Assembly: GCF_028640845.1 (NCBI RefSeq)
Contig: NC_080548.1
Span: forward strand, 17,171,321-17,235,320
DNA: 64,000 bases
Source: Ahaetulla prasina
Taxonomy: Eukaryota; Chordata; Lepidosauria; Squamata; Colubridae
Direction: 5' to 3'
The number at the start of each line of letters is the position of its first letter. The first letter of the stretch is position 1. The notes under the pieces were generated by a model that was given only the letters and a program-made list of their open reading frames with translations, ran no database searches and was not told the origin of the DNA. The position numbers and the translations under genes are program-made. This document shows, piece by piece, positions 31,865-44,244 of this stretch.

Positions 31865-34283
31865 ATGGCCAGCTAGGAAAACAAACACTGGAGTTGATAA
31901 GACTGTAATAATAAATAAGAAAAGCATTGAACAAATTATTCCAGAATTCTCACTTAAGGGACAAATTACAAGGGTCTACTCATATTGAATACCATATTTT
32001 TTGGAGTATAAGATGCACCTTTTTCCCCCAAAAAGAGGGTGAAAATCTGGGTGCGTCTTATACTCCAAATGTAGCCCTGCCCAGCTTCTCAAACGGAGGT
32101 TTCAGAGGCTGAAAAAAGCATCAGAAATGAGCTTCAGGAAAAAAGCCCCAAACAGAGCTTCAGAAAAGAAGCTCCCAAACAGAGCTTCAGAGGCTTTTTT
32201 TCTGAAGTTCTGTTTGAAAACTTTCAGAGCCAGTAAAAAGTTTCAGAGGCAGAAAAAAAAGCAAAAAAAAAAAAAAAAAGCAAGGCACAGAGTTCACAAC
32301 CAAGGAACCTGTGGCTAAAATTCACCTCTGGGAACAGCTGATTGGGAGTATTCCAGGAGGCCAATCCACCTGCCAATCAGTTTTTTTCTTATTTTCCTCC
32401 CCAAAAACTAAGGTGCGTCTTATACTCCAAAAAATACGGTAATTTTGACAATTTTTCACATAGCTGTTGCAGCAAGCCCATGGTCACGTGATCCAAAGTC
32501 AGACAAGTAGCAACTGGCTCATATTTATGACGTTTGCAGCATTCTGGAGCATGTGATGACCTTTTGCGAACTTTTGACAAACAAAGTCAATGGGGAATGA
32601 GATTCACTTAACAACCAGGTTACTAACTTAACAACTGCAGTGATTCATTTAACAACGGTGTGAAAGAACACAACATACATAGGGCAAGATTCATTTAACA
32701 ACTGCCTTGCTTTAGCAACATAAATTTTGGGCTCGATTGTGGTCGCATGTCGAGGACTACCTGTGCAGCTGTGATGGATAGATGTACCACTGGAAGACTT
32801 GAAAGGCATGGGAAAATCTATCCATGTGGTCACAAAGACTCAATAACCACCTGATGGCACATAATCAAAAAGTGAACATATGTTGTTTTTGCAGAAATAC
32901 CATTATTTGGTGGGATGTAGTCATCCTTTTGATCCCACCCCTGGGGAGCTCATTTCCAATTTTCTTCCTTCACTTTCTTGTGGTTATTGATTAGTCTCAT
33001 GTAAGGGTGTCAAACTTGATTTCACTGAGGGCTGCATCAAGGTTGTATTTGACCTTGGGGGCTCGGGGTGGGCATGGCCAGCTCAACATCACTTGTGAGT
33101 GACAGGATGCCTGTGGCAGCTTGAGCACTCTGCCGGAGAAAACGGGTCCCGAGCTCGGTTTTCAGCTGCAACGGCTTCCTGCAACCCTCTGCCAGAGAAA
33201 ATGGAACTCGGGAGGGCCTCCCGGGCTCTGTTTTCACTGGCAGCGCCACCATGGGACAGTCCTTCGCTGTTTCTAGATCTAAGCACCCTGTGGGCCGAAT
33301 CCAACCACCGGGCCTTGAGTTTAACACCCCGTGGTCCAGGGGTGAAATGCTACCACATGAACCAGTAGCAGCAGCGGCATGTGGTTCGACAAACAGGTAG
33401 CGGCGGCAGTGCGAAGCTCCGCCCACCCACCCAGATGGCATTACTTTCTGGTTTTAACAAGAAGTAACCTGTTTTTGACCCTCTGTGCATGTGCAGAAGG
33501 CTTTGTGCATGAGCAGAGGGTCCAAAATTGCACGTGACACATGCACGCGAACCAGTAGGGAAGGTAAGTAGATTTCACCCCTGCCTTGATCTAATGCTTG
33601 TAATTGTCATGGCTGAAGAAGTCCTTGGATGAGAAGCGAATCATCTTCAAAGAAAAACCAGAAAGCCCAGTGGCCTCTTGTAAATGCACCTTTGGAACGT
33701 CCAGAGGTTTGTGTCAATTTAATAGTGGGGACCTGAAGTATTAAGGCATACTATATGCTTGAATGGCTGGACACTGTTGCCCATGGCAACAGTTCCATGG
33801 ATTTCCACACTCAAAGATCCTTTGGCGAGTGCTTATTAATGTATGAAAAGAGAAAGCAATGAGTCATCTTCTGAAAGTTGCGTATTGAAGGTACAGTAAT
33901 TGCATTTTTATTATTTTTTTTGCAGAGACCTGAGCATGGTTCTCATCAATTTTGGATTTTTAAATATATATTGACCATGCATGGTGAGCTGTTTTGTTCT
34001 TCTTTTGGAGAATTAAAAGACTTGCAACTCCAGACAGTGGTGGTGATAGAAAGATAGTGGGAAGACATGGGAATATATCTCCAGAAAAAAAACAAAAAAC
34101 CAGAAGGTAATTTTCTGCTTCCCTGCTCAGCTATGAATGGAAAGAATCATTCGCTTGACTTTCACATGGCATCACTCGTACATCTGTCCTATCTTGTTTT
34201 CCATTGAATCTCATTATTAATTCATCCCATCCTTAATTCAATGGCAAAGATTCAATGCAGCTGCTCTCTAGGTGTTAAAAAAC
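31865..34283. repeat. Tandem duplication, copy 2 (about 2.42 kb)
   Basis: It is directly repeated from copy 1 at an offset of 2473 bp at the start and 2421 bp at the end. Differences include loss of an A-rich stretch after the MITE (copy 1 near 29990-30020) and a small deletion in copy 1 near 30208. MITE copies: 31990-32441 and about 33339-33582. Confidence 0.95.
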
Positions 34284-34374
34284 ACAATCACTCCTCAACA
34301 GATTACCATAACTGGGTCTGGAATTACAGTCACAAATCATTATAGTTATAAGTTGAGGAATCACATGACTGGAC

Positions 34375-34533
34375 CAGTAGTGGGTTTCAATTTCGGCCGC
34401 TACCGGTTCACTCGTGGGCGCACGCAACACTTCTGCACATGTGCAGAGACGTCTGGGTGGGTGGGTGGAGCCTTCCGCCGCCATTGCTACCAGTTTGCCT
34501 GATCCAGGGTGAACCGGTAGCAACCCACCACTG
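34375..34533. mobile_element. hAT-type MITE (159 bp)
   Basis: It starts CAGTAGTGGGTTTCAATTTC and ends GTAGCAACCCACCACTG. The duplication is GACTGGAC/GACTGGAT (7 of 8). Confidence 0.85.
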
Positions 34534-35008
34534 GACTGGATCCAATTTTTCAACAGTTTTTGCAACTGTCGCTAAATGAACACCACGGTCCTTAAGCAAA
34601 TCTATTTTCCTCAATCGTGGTGGGGTTTTTTCCCCCAGAAACTGAAAGTAAAAATTGGAAATTGGCAAAACAACAACAACAAAAACACTGCAAATTGTGG
34701 TCATGTGACCATGGAATGCTGCAAACAGCCTTAAAGGTGAGCCAGTTGCCTAACACCCAAAAGGCAAACCACATGATCACAGGGAAAGTGAGGTCGTCAT
34801 AACTTCAAAAACAGGTTGTAAGTAACTTTGGGAGCTCTGCCATTACTTTGAAAGGCCATTACGTGACCGCTCATAAGTGGAGAACTACATATATATGTAA
34901 ATACATGCAAAAGAAATACATCACTAAAACAAGCGCAGTGTCTTTCCTTCTCATCTTCCTTGGATCAAATTGATCTAGACCCTTTCATTCAAGATGACGG
35001 TCCAGAGC
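34534..35008. other. No gene; degraded MITE text
   Basis: Pieces such as 'gtcatgtgaccatggaatgc' resemble the ACAGGTAGTCC family. Otherwise nothing is identified. Confidence 0.4.
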
Positions 35009-35313
35009 AGAGGTGGTATTCAGCAGGTTCTAACCAGTTCTGGAGAACCAGTAATGAACATTTTGAGTAGTTCGGAGAACTGGTAAATACCACCTCTGAC
35101 TGGCCCCGCCCCCATCTATTCTCTGCCTCCTGAGTCCCAGCTGATTGGGAGGAAATGGGGATTTTGCAGTAACCTTCCCCTGGATTGGGGAGGGAATGGA
35201 GGTTTACAGTATCCTTCCCCTGGCACCCCCACCAAGCCAACCTCACCAAGCCATGCCACGCCCACCAAGCCACACCCACAGAACCCGTAGTAAAAATTTG
35301 AATCCCACCACTG
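35009..35313. mobile_element. hAT-type MITE (305 bp)
   Basis: It starts CAGAGGTGGTATTCAGCAGG and ends GAATCCCACCACTG. A perfect GTCCAGAG duplication lies at 35001-35008 and 35314-35321. Confidence 0.9.
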
Positions 35314-35546
35314 GTCCAGAGGGAAGTTAGCACTACAATGGGAAGCAACAAGCTTCTTGTGCCTCTTCTTTTGGGCTTAGTAAAGGTGCATTGTGTACAT
35401 GGGTGTTTGCCATACTGTATTTGGTCTCCTCACACTGCCTTCCAGTGTGGTAAGGTAAGGGGTTCAACACTCCTAGAATCATAGGGTTTCAGGGACCTCT
35501 ATGGTCATCAAATCCAACCCTTACACACTGCACCATTCACTATCCA

Positions 35547-35675
35547 GTGTTTTTCAACCTTGGCCACTTTTAGAGGTGTGGACTTCAACTCCCAGAATTC
35601 CCCAGCCTGCATGGCTGGTTGGAGAATTCTGGGAATTGAAGGCTACACCTCTTAAAGTGGCCAAGGTTGAAAAAG
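35547..35675. mobile_element. Fold-back MITE
   Basis: The arms 'ttttcaaccttggccacttt' and 'aaagtggccaaggttgaaaa' are near-perfect inverted repeats about 60 bp long. No clear 8-bp duplication. Confidence 0.75.
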
Positions 35676-36412
35676 ACTGCACTACATCATGCCATATATA
35701 GATGAAATTCCAGCCTTGTTGGGAAAACCCCATTGTAGGGGATGAAAACCAACCATGCGGAAAGTATCCCATGATGGACAGCTCCTCCTATCAAGAAATT
35801 CTTTCCAAGGCAGACCCCAGGGACCTCTCTCGAATAGTCTCTTCTTCTTGCTATCAGAAGGGTCTCGCTTAAAAAAACATTTCCAGTGTTGGAGCATTCA
35901 CAACTTCTGCAGGGTTTAATCAAGCCTGCAGGCACTACTTCTGCAGGCTTGATTAAAGACATTTGGCTCAGTTCTTACACTTTCGTGGAATGTTAGATGA
36001 ACGTATCTGGATGGGTTCTATGAAAGTCTACAGTTGTGATGGTGGAGGGGGAAAAAAAGTTGATTTCTAGTTAAAAGCTGTGTGTGAAACTTAAGAGTTC
36101 AGCAGGAAAAAGGTGCTTGGGAACATAGCAGACATTGGAAACTTGTACTAAAAATTTTGCAGCAGCTTCAAATTCCCAGGAAAAGTTGTATCTGCTTTCA
36201 AAGTTTCAGATGCTCGTTTGCACCTTTGCACCTTTCCCACTTCAATTCTGAAGTGCTGCACAGTCCTGATAATTCCTTTAAATCAAGCCCTAGTAAAGGA
36301 TGCCTGTCTTAAAATCCATTTTTCGATAAGTGGCAGATAACGGCATCTATTGGGGGGCATCACAAGAATCAAGATGGCAGCTGCAGCCCCGTAACTGTAG
36401 ACCAGTGGTGGG
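35676..36412. other. No gene recognised; CR1-like remnant possible
   Basis: 'tttccagtgttggagcattc' near 35880 resembles a CR1 3' block. The rest is unassigned. Confidence 0.4.
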
Positions 36413-36539
36413 ATTCAAGTAATTTAACAACCGGTTCTCTGCCCTAATGATTTCTTCCAACAACCAGTTGGCCAAACTGCTCAGTAAGTTAACAACCGGT
36501 TCTCCCGAAGTGGTGCGAACTGGCTGAATCCCACCACTG
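36413..36539. mobile_element. hAT-type MITE (127 bp)
   Basis: It starts CAGTGGTGGGATTCAAGTAA and ends GGCTGAATCCCACCACTG. A perfect CTGTAGAC duplication lies at 36405-36412 and 36540-36547. It is the reverse-oriented relative of 20411-20547. Confidence 0.9.
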
Positions 36540-36547
36540 CTGTAGAC

Positions 36548-36898
36548 CCATTCTTTTTTTGTACATGTATCCATACATAGATTTGAGGGTTTGCCCCCTT
36601 TTTTTTTTTACTGATTTCATTTTAAAACCAAGCAAAATAGAAGCGTCAACATTATCCGAGACTTTTTCCATCACTTATTTTCTGTTTTGTTTTGCTTTTA
36701 ATAGGAAATTAGACTACTGAATTCTAAGAGTGTGTTTTGAAAAAAATATTTGGAGAGCTGTTTAAAAAAAGGGCAGATTACATAGCACAACTTTAAATAA
36801 ATTAATCTTGTAAAAAAATAAAAATAAATTACTCTTTAAATAAATTTCCCTTGGATGGCATTGAAGGCACTGCCAGGGGAGATGTTTCACCTGAGTGT

Positions 36899-36934
<36 letters not shown>

Positions 36935-37219
36935 CACAAAAAAAGTCTGTATGGAAGAAAAAGTTTCAACCAATCTGTTTTTCCAGTTGTGTCATGTTTA
37001 AGCACATTGACTTAACTGTGTTTTGTCCTCTTAAATATAACTCAATTAGTAAGTTTCTCTGCTAGTTTTAAAAAATTGCTGCAGGCATATTATTCATGGA
37101 CAAGAAGAGGACAATCATTCTGATAAGATTCAGTGCACAACACACTCCTGTTTCTACTTATGGGTATGTTTCTCCTTTTATTTAACAAGGGGGGGGCATT
37201 AAAATATGCTGATCTCATG
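36548..37219. other. No gene; (AC)n at about 36903-36932
   Basis: AT-rich sequence with one dinucleotide run. No coding signal. Confidence 0.5.
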
Positions 37220-37870
37220 TACAGTCTGCAGCTTCAAATAGCAATAGCACTTAGACTTATATACAGCTTCATAGTGCTTTACAACCAGAGGTGGTATTCA
37301 GCAGGTTCTGACCAGTTCTGGAGAATCGGTAGCGGAAATTTTGAGTAGTTCGGAGAACTGGTAAATACCACCTCTGGCTGGCCCTGCCCCCATCTATTCT
37401 CTGCCTCCAGAGTCCCAGCTGATCAGGAGGAAATGGAGATTTTGCAGTAACCTTCCCCTGGAGTGGGGAGGGAATGGAGATTTTACAGTATCCTTCCCAT
37501 GGAATGGGGTGAGAATGGAGATTTAACAGTATCCTTCCCCTGGAGTGGGGTGAGAATGGAGATTTTGCAGTATCCTTCCCCTGGAGTGGGGTGGAAATGG
37601 AGATTTTACAGTATCCTTCCCCTGCCATGTCCACCAAGTCACGCCCACCAAGCCACGCCCACAGAACCGGTAGAAAAAAGTTTGAATCCCACCACTGTTT
37701 ACAACCCTCTCTAAACAGTTTACAGAGTCAGCCTATTGCCCCCAACAATCTGGGTCCTCATTTTACCTCTGAAGGATGGAAGGCTGAGTGAACCGGTCAG
37801 GATCAAACTCCTCGCAGGTTAAGCAAAGTCAGCCTACAACACTGCCTTCTAACTGCTGCACCACCAGTCG
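37220..37870 (-). mobile_element. tRNA-derived SINE split by a hAT-type MITE
   Basis: On the minus strand a tRNA-like head lies near 37840-37870 and a B-box-like region near 37800. The tail 'aaatagcaatagcacttaga' is at 37226-37255. Same family as 49535-49770 and 56695-56915. The insertion occupies 37286-37697. Confidence 0.75.
37286..37697. mobile_element. hAT-type MITE (412 bp), internally repeated
   Basis: It starts CAGAGGTGGTATTCAGCAGG and ends GAATCCCACCACTG. The TTTACAAC duplication is perfect (37278-37285, 37698-37705). A block of about 38-40 bp ('ggagtggggtgagaatggag' type) is repeated in tandem about four times, making this copy longer than its relatives. Confidence 0.9.
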
Positions 37871-38944
37871 TTGAAATGGTACAATCCATTCACGACTGCC
37901 TCAATCCGTTCCACATCCAGGTCTTTGCCCTCCAAACCCCCAATGCCGTAACAAATAACCTCAGTGAAAACCTCCTTCAAGTGGTACAAAATTTGTATAG
38001 AAAAGCCACTGAAGTTTATCTTGGCAAACAGAATTGAAATGGTTCCAGTTTCTTCTTCCATTTCTTTTTGAATTCTAAATTTGCACGGTGCTGGAATTTT
38101 CTGCTTATCCCCTGTCAAGCAATCCAGCTTAGTTTCTGAGCTCAGATACGGTTGGCAGGTGGGTGTTGTCATTTGCCTGGGAAAATGTGTTGACATATTA
38201 TAAAAAAGTTCATTTCCCAAAGCTTATGTAGTTTGCATTGTAGCAACTCAACCATTATCAATCTTTGGTCATTGAGCTGATGACTTAAGAAAATACCAGG
38301 GCGATAAGGAAGATAACATCTAGGTACCTACATCCGAACCCTTTGCAAGTTTTCTGACTGTGGGTTTCCTGAGTCAATTTTCAGGTTTAATTGGATTGAA
38401 ACTGAAGAGAAGTATGGCGAAAGGATTTGTTTTTCTTCCCTTTGATGAGATTTCAACAATGCTTTTTCTTTCCTGCTTTTGTAAAAGGTCAGGCCTGATT
38501 TTATTTCTTGAGTGAAATGAATAATTTATGCAGTCACTCAAGAGAACAATATCTTTTTAAAAGGTAAAGGTCTCTTCAACTGAACAGAACAACTCCTGTT
38601 AAATCCACCTGATTTTCTTGGCAGTGCTGCAGAAGTGGCTTTCTGCTACCTTCCTCAGGAAAGGTTTATTTACGTTCCTAAGCCAGCCTACACATTGATG
38701 TGTCCACGTAGTCTCCTAACCAGGCAATCAGCAGCTCTGATCCTGCTTAACCTTTTGGAGATCGGTAAGATTGGCCACAAGGCACCAGTCATCAATACCA
38801 ACACAATTATGCCTTCAGATGCCCTTGTGTCAACTTCATGAATACGTCCATGCAGTTTTCTTGGAAGTGGCTTACCCGGGACCTTCTTCCAGGAGTTGTT
38901 TTTCAACTTCCTAACTGAGGCTATAAAACTGGAATTCCCTATTG
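37871..38944. other. No gene recognised
   Basis: A 123-codon minus frame (37849-38220) shows no known domain. No repeat named. Confidence 0.45.
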
Positions 38945-39045
38945 CAGCGTTTCTCAACCTTAGCAACTTTTAAGAACTGTGAACTTCAATTCCCAGAAGT
39001 CCCCAGCCACACAGCTTAAAATTGCTGAGGTTGAAAAACACTGCA
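38945..39045. mobile_element. Fold-back MITE
   Basis: The arms 'cagcgtttctcaaccttagc' and 'aaaattgctgaggttgaaaa' are inverted. Diverged copy. Confidence 0.65.
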
Positions 39046-39084
39046 CTAATATAAAAGTATAAACATAATTTGGATACATGAAAA

Positions 39085-39330
39085 GAGTAAGTTAAAAAAA
39101 AGGAATATTAGGACAGGGACAGTAGGCACACAGGTGCACTTATGCATGCCCCTTACAGGTCTCTTAGGAATGGGGTGAGGTCAACAGTTCACAGTTAAAG
39201 TTTTTGGGGTTTGAGGAAGAAACTACAGAGTCAGGTAGCGCATTCCAGGCATTGACCACTCTGTTACTGAAGTCATATATTCTGCAATCAAGTTGATATT
39301 GTATTGTTATGTATTGTTGTGGTTGATCTC
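39085..39330 (-). mobile_element. L2-like LINE 3' fragment
   Basis: On the minus strand it carries the 'cacttatgcatgccccttac' block complement and the final coding segment. Same family as 5153-5894. Confidence 0.7.
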
Positions 39331-39479
39331 CCATCCAAGTACTTCCAGGTATTTGTTTTCAGTTTAAAAGCCTACCAGGCATATCTACAGATAAATCTTG
39401 TTGATGTGACATTCTCAATTAGATCACAAGTGGGGTGAGCAGTTAGCACATGAGTGGCACAGTTTTTTGTTGTTTGGAT

Positions 39480-39665
39480 CAGTGGCAGGTTGCTCCCAGT
39501 TTGGTCCAGTTCTATAGAACTGGTAGTAAAACTAGCAGGAGGCTCCACCCACCCACCACAACATCATCACGGGTGATCTGTGCATACGCAGAAGCTTCTG
39601 TGCATGCACAGAAGTGTGTGCTCCCATTGCGAACTGGTAGTAAAGATAAGTAGAACCCACCTCTG
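39480..39665. mobile_element. hAT-type MITE (186 bp)
   Basis: It starts CAGTGGCAGGTTGCTCCCAG and ends 'agaacccacctctg'. The duplication is GTTTGGAT/ATTTGGAT (7 of 8). Confidence 0.85.
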
Positions 39666-39689
39666 ATTTGGATGCTTCTATTCGTTTCT

Positions 39690-40242
39690 TTATTTTACAA
39701 GAGGTATTTTACGAGAAGAGTTCTCCACTCCTCTGCAACCAACAAAATACCTTATTCCACCAGACTTGAAATCCTGGGGTTAGAAAACTTGGAACTCCGT
39801 CGCCTTCGACAGGACCTGGTTTTAGCTCATAGAATCATCTGTTGTAACGTCCTTCCTGGCAACGACTACTTCAGTTTCAACTATAATAACACAAGAGCTA
39901 CCAATAGATTTAAACTTAATGTCAACTGCTCCAGTTTGGATTGCAGAAAATATGATTTCTGTAACAGAATTATCTGTGCTTGGAATGCATTACCTGACTC
40001 TGTGGTCTCTTCTCATAACCCCAAAAGCTTTAAACAAAATCTATCCACTGTTGACCTCACCCCATTCCTAAGAGGACTCTAAGGGGCGTGCATAAGAGCA
40101 CAAACGTGCCTACCGTTCCTGTCCTTTTGTTTCTTTCCCTATATATATATATATGCTTATACTTCCTTGTTTCTCCTCATATATTTGTTTATACATTATA
40201 TAATCTTTTAGTGTTATGCTTGTATATATGGTTTTGACAAAA

Positions 40243-40290
<48 letters not shown>

Positions 40291-40300
40291 ATTTATCCGC
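39690..40300 (+). mobile_element. L2-like LINE 3' end, C-terminal frame open
   Basis: A frame to 40082 encodes Tyr-Phe-Thr-Arg-Arg-Val-Leu-His-Ser-Ser, then Thr-Arg-Leu-Glu-Ile-Leu-Gly-Leu-Glu-Asn, and near the end Ala-Trp-Asn-Ala-Leu-Pro-Asp-Ser. A stop, the 'ggggcgtgcataagagcac' block, AT-rich 3' UTR and an (AAAT)n tail follow. Heavily 5' truncated. Confidence 0.85.
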
Positions 40301-41140
40301 TGAATCAGCATACAGGGAAGAAGTCCAGAAGGTATCCACATGGTGCTCAAAAAACAACTTACATCTAAGTACTAGTAAAACAATGGAGATGGTGCTAGAT
40401 TTCCAGGAGCACAGAGAGGAATTTGCCCCACTGTATATCGAGGGGGGCTGTGTGGAGAGGGTTTCCTCTTTTAAATTCTTGGGAGTGCTCATTAGTCAAG
40501 ATCTCACCTGGAAAAATAACACGTCCTTGGTGATTTGCAAGGCCCAACAGAGACTTCATTTCCTTAGAGTCCTGCGAAAAAAGTCAGGTGGAACAATGGC
40601 TGATGACCTCTTTCTATCAGTCCACGATAGAAGGTGTCCTCACATTCTGCATTACAGTATGGTACGCTGGTTTAACTGCTGCAGACAGGAAGGCACTACA
40701 GAGAGTGATCAATTCGGCATAAGAAACCATTGGTTGCTCTAACACCACTGGATGATATCGCCAGGTCTCACTGCTTTAGCAGACTAAGGAAGATACTCAG
40801 AGATGATTCATACCCTGGACAGTGTCTCTTCGCACTTCTACCATCGGGCAGAAGACATCGAAGCACAGCCAGATGAACAAATAGGTTTAAAAATAATTTC
40901 TATCCTTGGGCTGTCAGACTCTTAAACACAACCACAATCACTCCACGCACACTCGGAAGCGTATGACTAGTTTTTCTTTTTCTTTCTTTTTCTTTTCCCC
41001 CCCTAATTACTTGCATAGGGATTATTCTTTATACTCTTTATGTTGTTTGTATTTTTTTGTCATGGATTGCACCAGTGAGGCTAAAACCAATTTCGTTGTA
41101 TACGTGATGTACAATGACAGTAAAGGCTATACCGTCCTGA
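40301..41140 (+). mobile_element. LINE 3' region (Rex1/L2-like)
   Basis: A decayed reverse-transcriptase C-terminal part is visible: Phe-Lys-Phe-Leu-Gly-Val-Leu-Ile-Ser-Gln-Asp-Leu-Thr-Trp, then Lys-Ala-Gln-Gln-Arg-Leu. Downstream text 'gcactggatgatatcgcc'-like and 'aatttcgttgtatacgtgat' resembles the final part and 3' end of such elements. Frame breaks are present, and subfamily is uncertain. Confidence 0.7.
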
Positions 41141-41227
41141 ATCAGTTGACCAGGTTTGTGGCTCTCACCTCTGAGAAGAAGTCAGACTGAGTTCCAAGCA
41201 AAACAATACCTTACTCAAGGCTGAGAC

Positions 41228-41436
41228 AAAACCAGTAATGGAAATTTTGAGTAGTTTGGAGAACTGGCAAATACCACTTCTGGCTGGCCCCAGAGTGGGG
41301 TGGGAATGGAGATTTTGCAGTATCCTTCCACTGCCACGCCCACCAAGACACACCGTGCCCACCAAGACACACCACGCCCACCAAGACACGCCCACAGAAC
41401 CGGTAGTAAAAAAAATTGGATTTCACCATTGCTCAA
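41228..41436. mobile_element. Truncated hAT-type MITE
   Basis: The right part matches the common MITE ('tattttgagtagttt', CpG-poor centre, end 'gatttcaccattg'). The left terminus is missing. CTCAAGGC near 41215 and CTCAAGCT after 41436 may be the old target duplication. Confidence 0.65.
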
Positions 41437-42623
41437 GCTTACTTGATGGCTCAATTGAATCAACAGTTCCTACTTCACCCAACTCACTGTGTAATTGATT
41501 TGAGTGCTGAACTGCTACTGTCCATCCACCTTTCGTAATATGGATCCGCCTTCCTGCAATTTAAATGCGTTATTCTCCTTCATTTCTTCTACCTCCTTAG
41601 TTTTTGTGAAAAGAAAGACTTTTATCACCAGTCCAGTTATTTTCTTTTTAGTCCTGTGCATTTGAGTTCTGCTTTTTTAAACATCTACTGTTTTGCATTT
41701 GTCTCTATTATGTTTATCCCATTTTTCTAACCCTTCACAATCCCTTAAATTTTGTTTCTCTTCTCCCAGTTTGGTGTCACTGCAAATTTCCCCTCCATCT
41801 CCTCATGCAAATTATTATTATTATTATTTTTAAAAAAATGGAAAATAACAGAGACTGGGCTGAATCTTAAACAGTAGTGCCCCTACTTGTTATCTTCCTA
41901 ACCGGTGGAAGAATTGTTCATGAATATTCTTTGAATACAGTTTTTGCTTAATCGTCCTGCTAGCCACCTTTCAGGTTAATCCTGCAGGGCAAGTCTATGG
42001 TGACTTCTGGTAATGATTAGTGCATTGCTTCTGAGGTGCTTATATATCAATTGCTTTATGATTTGCTTTAGAATGTCCCCAGGGTTCCGCGTCAGTGAGA
42101 TCCCCATCTCTCCTGGCACGCCATTTTCTAGCATTACTCAAGGATTATTCATAAATTCTGAGCCATATCATCATCAGTTTTCCTCAGAACTCTCATATGC
42201 ATTTCCTCTGGCCCTGAAAATTTAAAGTCATTCATAAATATTTCTTTATCATGACCTGATCAATCCCAAGCATCAGTCCTTCTTCCTGATCTTCACGGTT
42301 TTGATGGAACAGACATCCTCTTTTTTCTGAAGAACATCAAACTATTCAGAACAGCAGGAGACTGGAGAGGGGTAAATTGTGTAGTGGTAACACAAAAAGG
42401 AAATACAGGTATTGGCTGACTTTTTGTTCTCTAACACCTCTGCCCTCCTCAGTGTTGGCCTATAAAATGTCAGTCTAAAATCTTTGCTGTAGACTTGAAT
42501 AATAGATGCACACTGCCCTTAAACATGATAGTAACATCTTTGAGTTAAAATGGATTCCATGTATCCATATGGGTACAACCATAAAAATTTTCTAGGCAAC
42601 AAAACAGAAGTATTTTTGCCATT

Positions 42624-42660
<37 letters not shown>

Positions 42661-42813
42661 AACACACACAAGATGTTGGCAAAGTCTTTCCACATTGAAT
42701 TCCATTCCAAGCAATGCGTTCTAAAATGGATGAAACATTTCATGCAAAGCAACGATCTGTGTTTTTTTTAATACATGTAAACCAATATTCTATTCTATAA
42801 TGCCATTTAACAG
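41437..42813. other. No gene; (AC)n at about 42629-42670
   Basis: Mostly unassigned AT-rich sequence with one dinucleotide run and a short (TTA)n near 41815. Confidence 0.45.
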
Positions 42814-43145
42814 AAAAACAGAGTTGGAAGGGACCTTAGAGGTCGTCTAGTCCAATGCCCTGCTCAAGCAGGAGCACCCTGTACTATTTCAAACAAATGA
42901 CTGACCAATATCTTAAAAACATCCAGTTGATGATGGAGTACCCCCAACACTGAAGGAAAGCTGTTCCACAGATTAATTGTTCTAACTGCCAGGAAATTCC
43001 TCCTTAGTTCTAAGTTGCTTCTCTCCTTGATTAGTTTCCATCCATTGCTTCTTGTCCTGCCCTCAGGTGCTTTGGAGAATAGGTTAACCTCCTCTCCTTT
43101 GTGACAGCCCCTCAAATATTGGAACACTGCTACCATGTCATAATA
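42814..43145 (-). mobile_element. CR1 LINE 3' fragment
   Basis: On the minus strand: Phe-Gln-Tyr-Leu-Arg-Gly-Cys-His-Lys, Lys-Ala-Pro-Glu-Gly-Arg-Thr-Arg, Arg-Arg-Asn-Phe-Leu, then Leu-Trp-Asn, and the CR1 3' UTR. The reading frame is still open over 90 codons. Confidence 0.85.
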
Positions 43146-43319
43146 TCATACCCTGTTAGGGCTATAATCAATCTCTGTTACTATTAGTGTCCACTGTTAC
43201 TATAAAAAGTTATCTTGGAGATTATGATTGTCTGAAAATGTTCTGTGAACAGGATAACATCCCAATGCAGTCAGACTGGCACCCTAATGCCACTGAAGGC
43301 AAATGAAGATGGTTATGAG

Positions 43320-43607
43320 CAGAGGTGGGTTTCAGCAGGTTCTGAGCAGTTCTGGAGAACCGGTAGCGAAAATTTTGTGTAGTTTGGAGAAGTAAAAATT
43401 CTGACTGGCCCTGCCCCCATCTATTCTCTGCCTTCCAAGTCCCAGCTGATCAGGAGGAAATGGGGATTTTGCAGTAACCTTCCCTTGGAGTGGGGTGGGA
43501 ATGGAGATTTTACAATATCCTTCGCCTGCCACGCCCACCAAGCCATGCCACACCCACCAAGCCACACCCACAAAACCGGTAGTAAAATTTTTTGAAACCC
43601 ACCACTG
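43320..43607. mobile_element. hAT-type MITE (288 bp)
   Basis: It starts CAGAGGTGGGTTTCAGCAGG and ends GAAACCCACCACTG. The duplication is GTTATGAG/GTTATGAA (7 of 8). Confidence 0.9.
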
Positions 43608-43734
43608 GTTATGAATGTGGTCAATGTTAAAAGATAGTTTCCAGTGGGATGAAAATTACAAAGAAGGGACTTATTTCTCAGCATTTTGGCAAAATCCTTC
43701 CTCAAAACTGCCATAATCAAGACCAAAAAAAAAA

Positions 43735-43835
43735 AAGTTACTGGTCAACTGGATGTGACTTGCTTAACCAATGCCTTGTTTAGCAATGGAATTTCTGATC
43801 CCAATTGTGGTCATAAGTCGAGGGCTACCTCTGTA
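43735..43835. mobile_element. MITE right end, ACAGGTAGTCC family
   Basis: It ends 'gtcataagtcgagggctacc', matching the right terminus of that family. The left part is missing. Confidence 0.6.
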
Positions 43836-44244
43836 TGCAAAAGCAACACATTCTGCAACCTCTTTTGAAATAATTTTCAAAGCAAATTGCCTACAGGTTT
43901 GTTTGGAAGCCATCCTTGCCAAAGAACTGAAAGGAAAACGCGAACGCCAGTTCTTGATCAACCTAATAAAAAAGGAAATATTGCATAATTCGTTGACCGC
44001 AATTTATTGAGCCACTGAAATAGGAATCCTCCTTAACTTGACAAAATGATTTCACATCGATGCCTGTTCCAGACAACAAGCCCTAAATGAATTAGAGATT
44101 GTACGGGGAATGCAAAGAGCCACCTGATTTGCAGCTTCTACGAGGGTAAGGCAATAATAGCAATACAGAAGTAGCTGAACATCCAACACTTAAGCAATCT
44201 AAGAATGTAAGTCACGCCTGCTGGACCAGACCAAGTGCCTATAT
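43836..44244. other. No gene recognised
   Basis: Short frames only; nothing named. Confidence 0.45.

Noticed and set aside
30616..33441. Identical 134- and 71-residue frames at two places, looking like paralogous genes
   Set aside because: They are the same non-genic sequence in the two copies of the tandem duplication, overlapping hAT-type elements.
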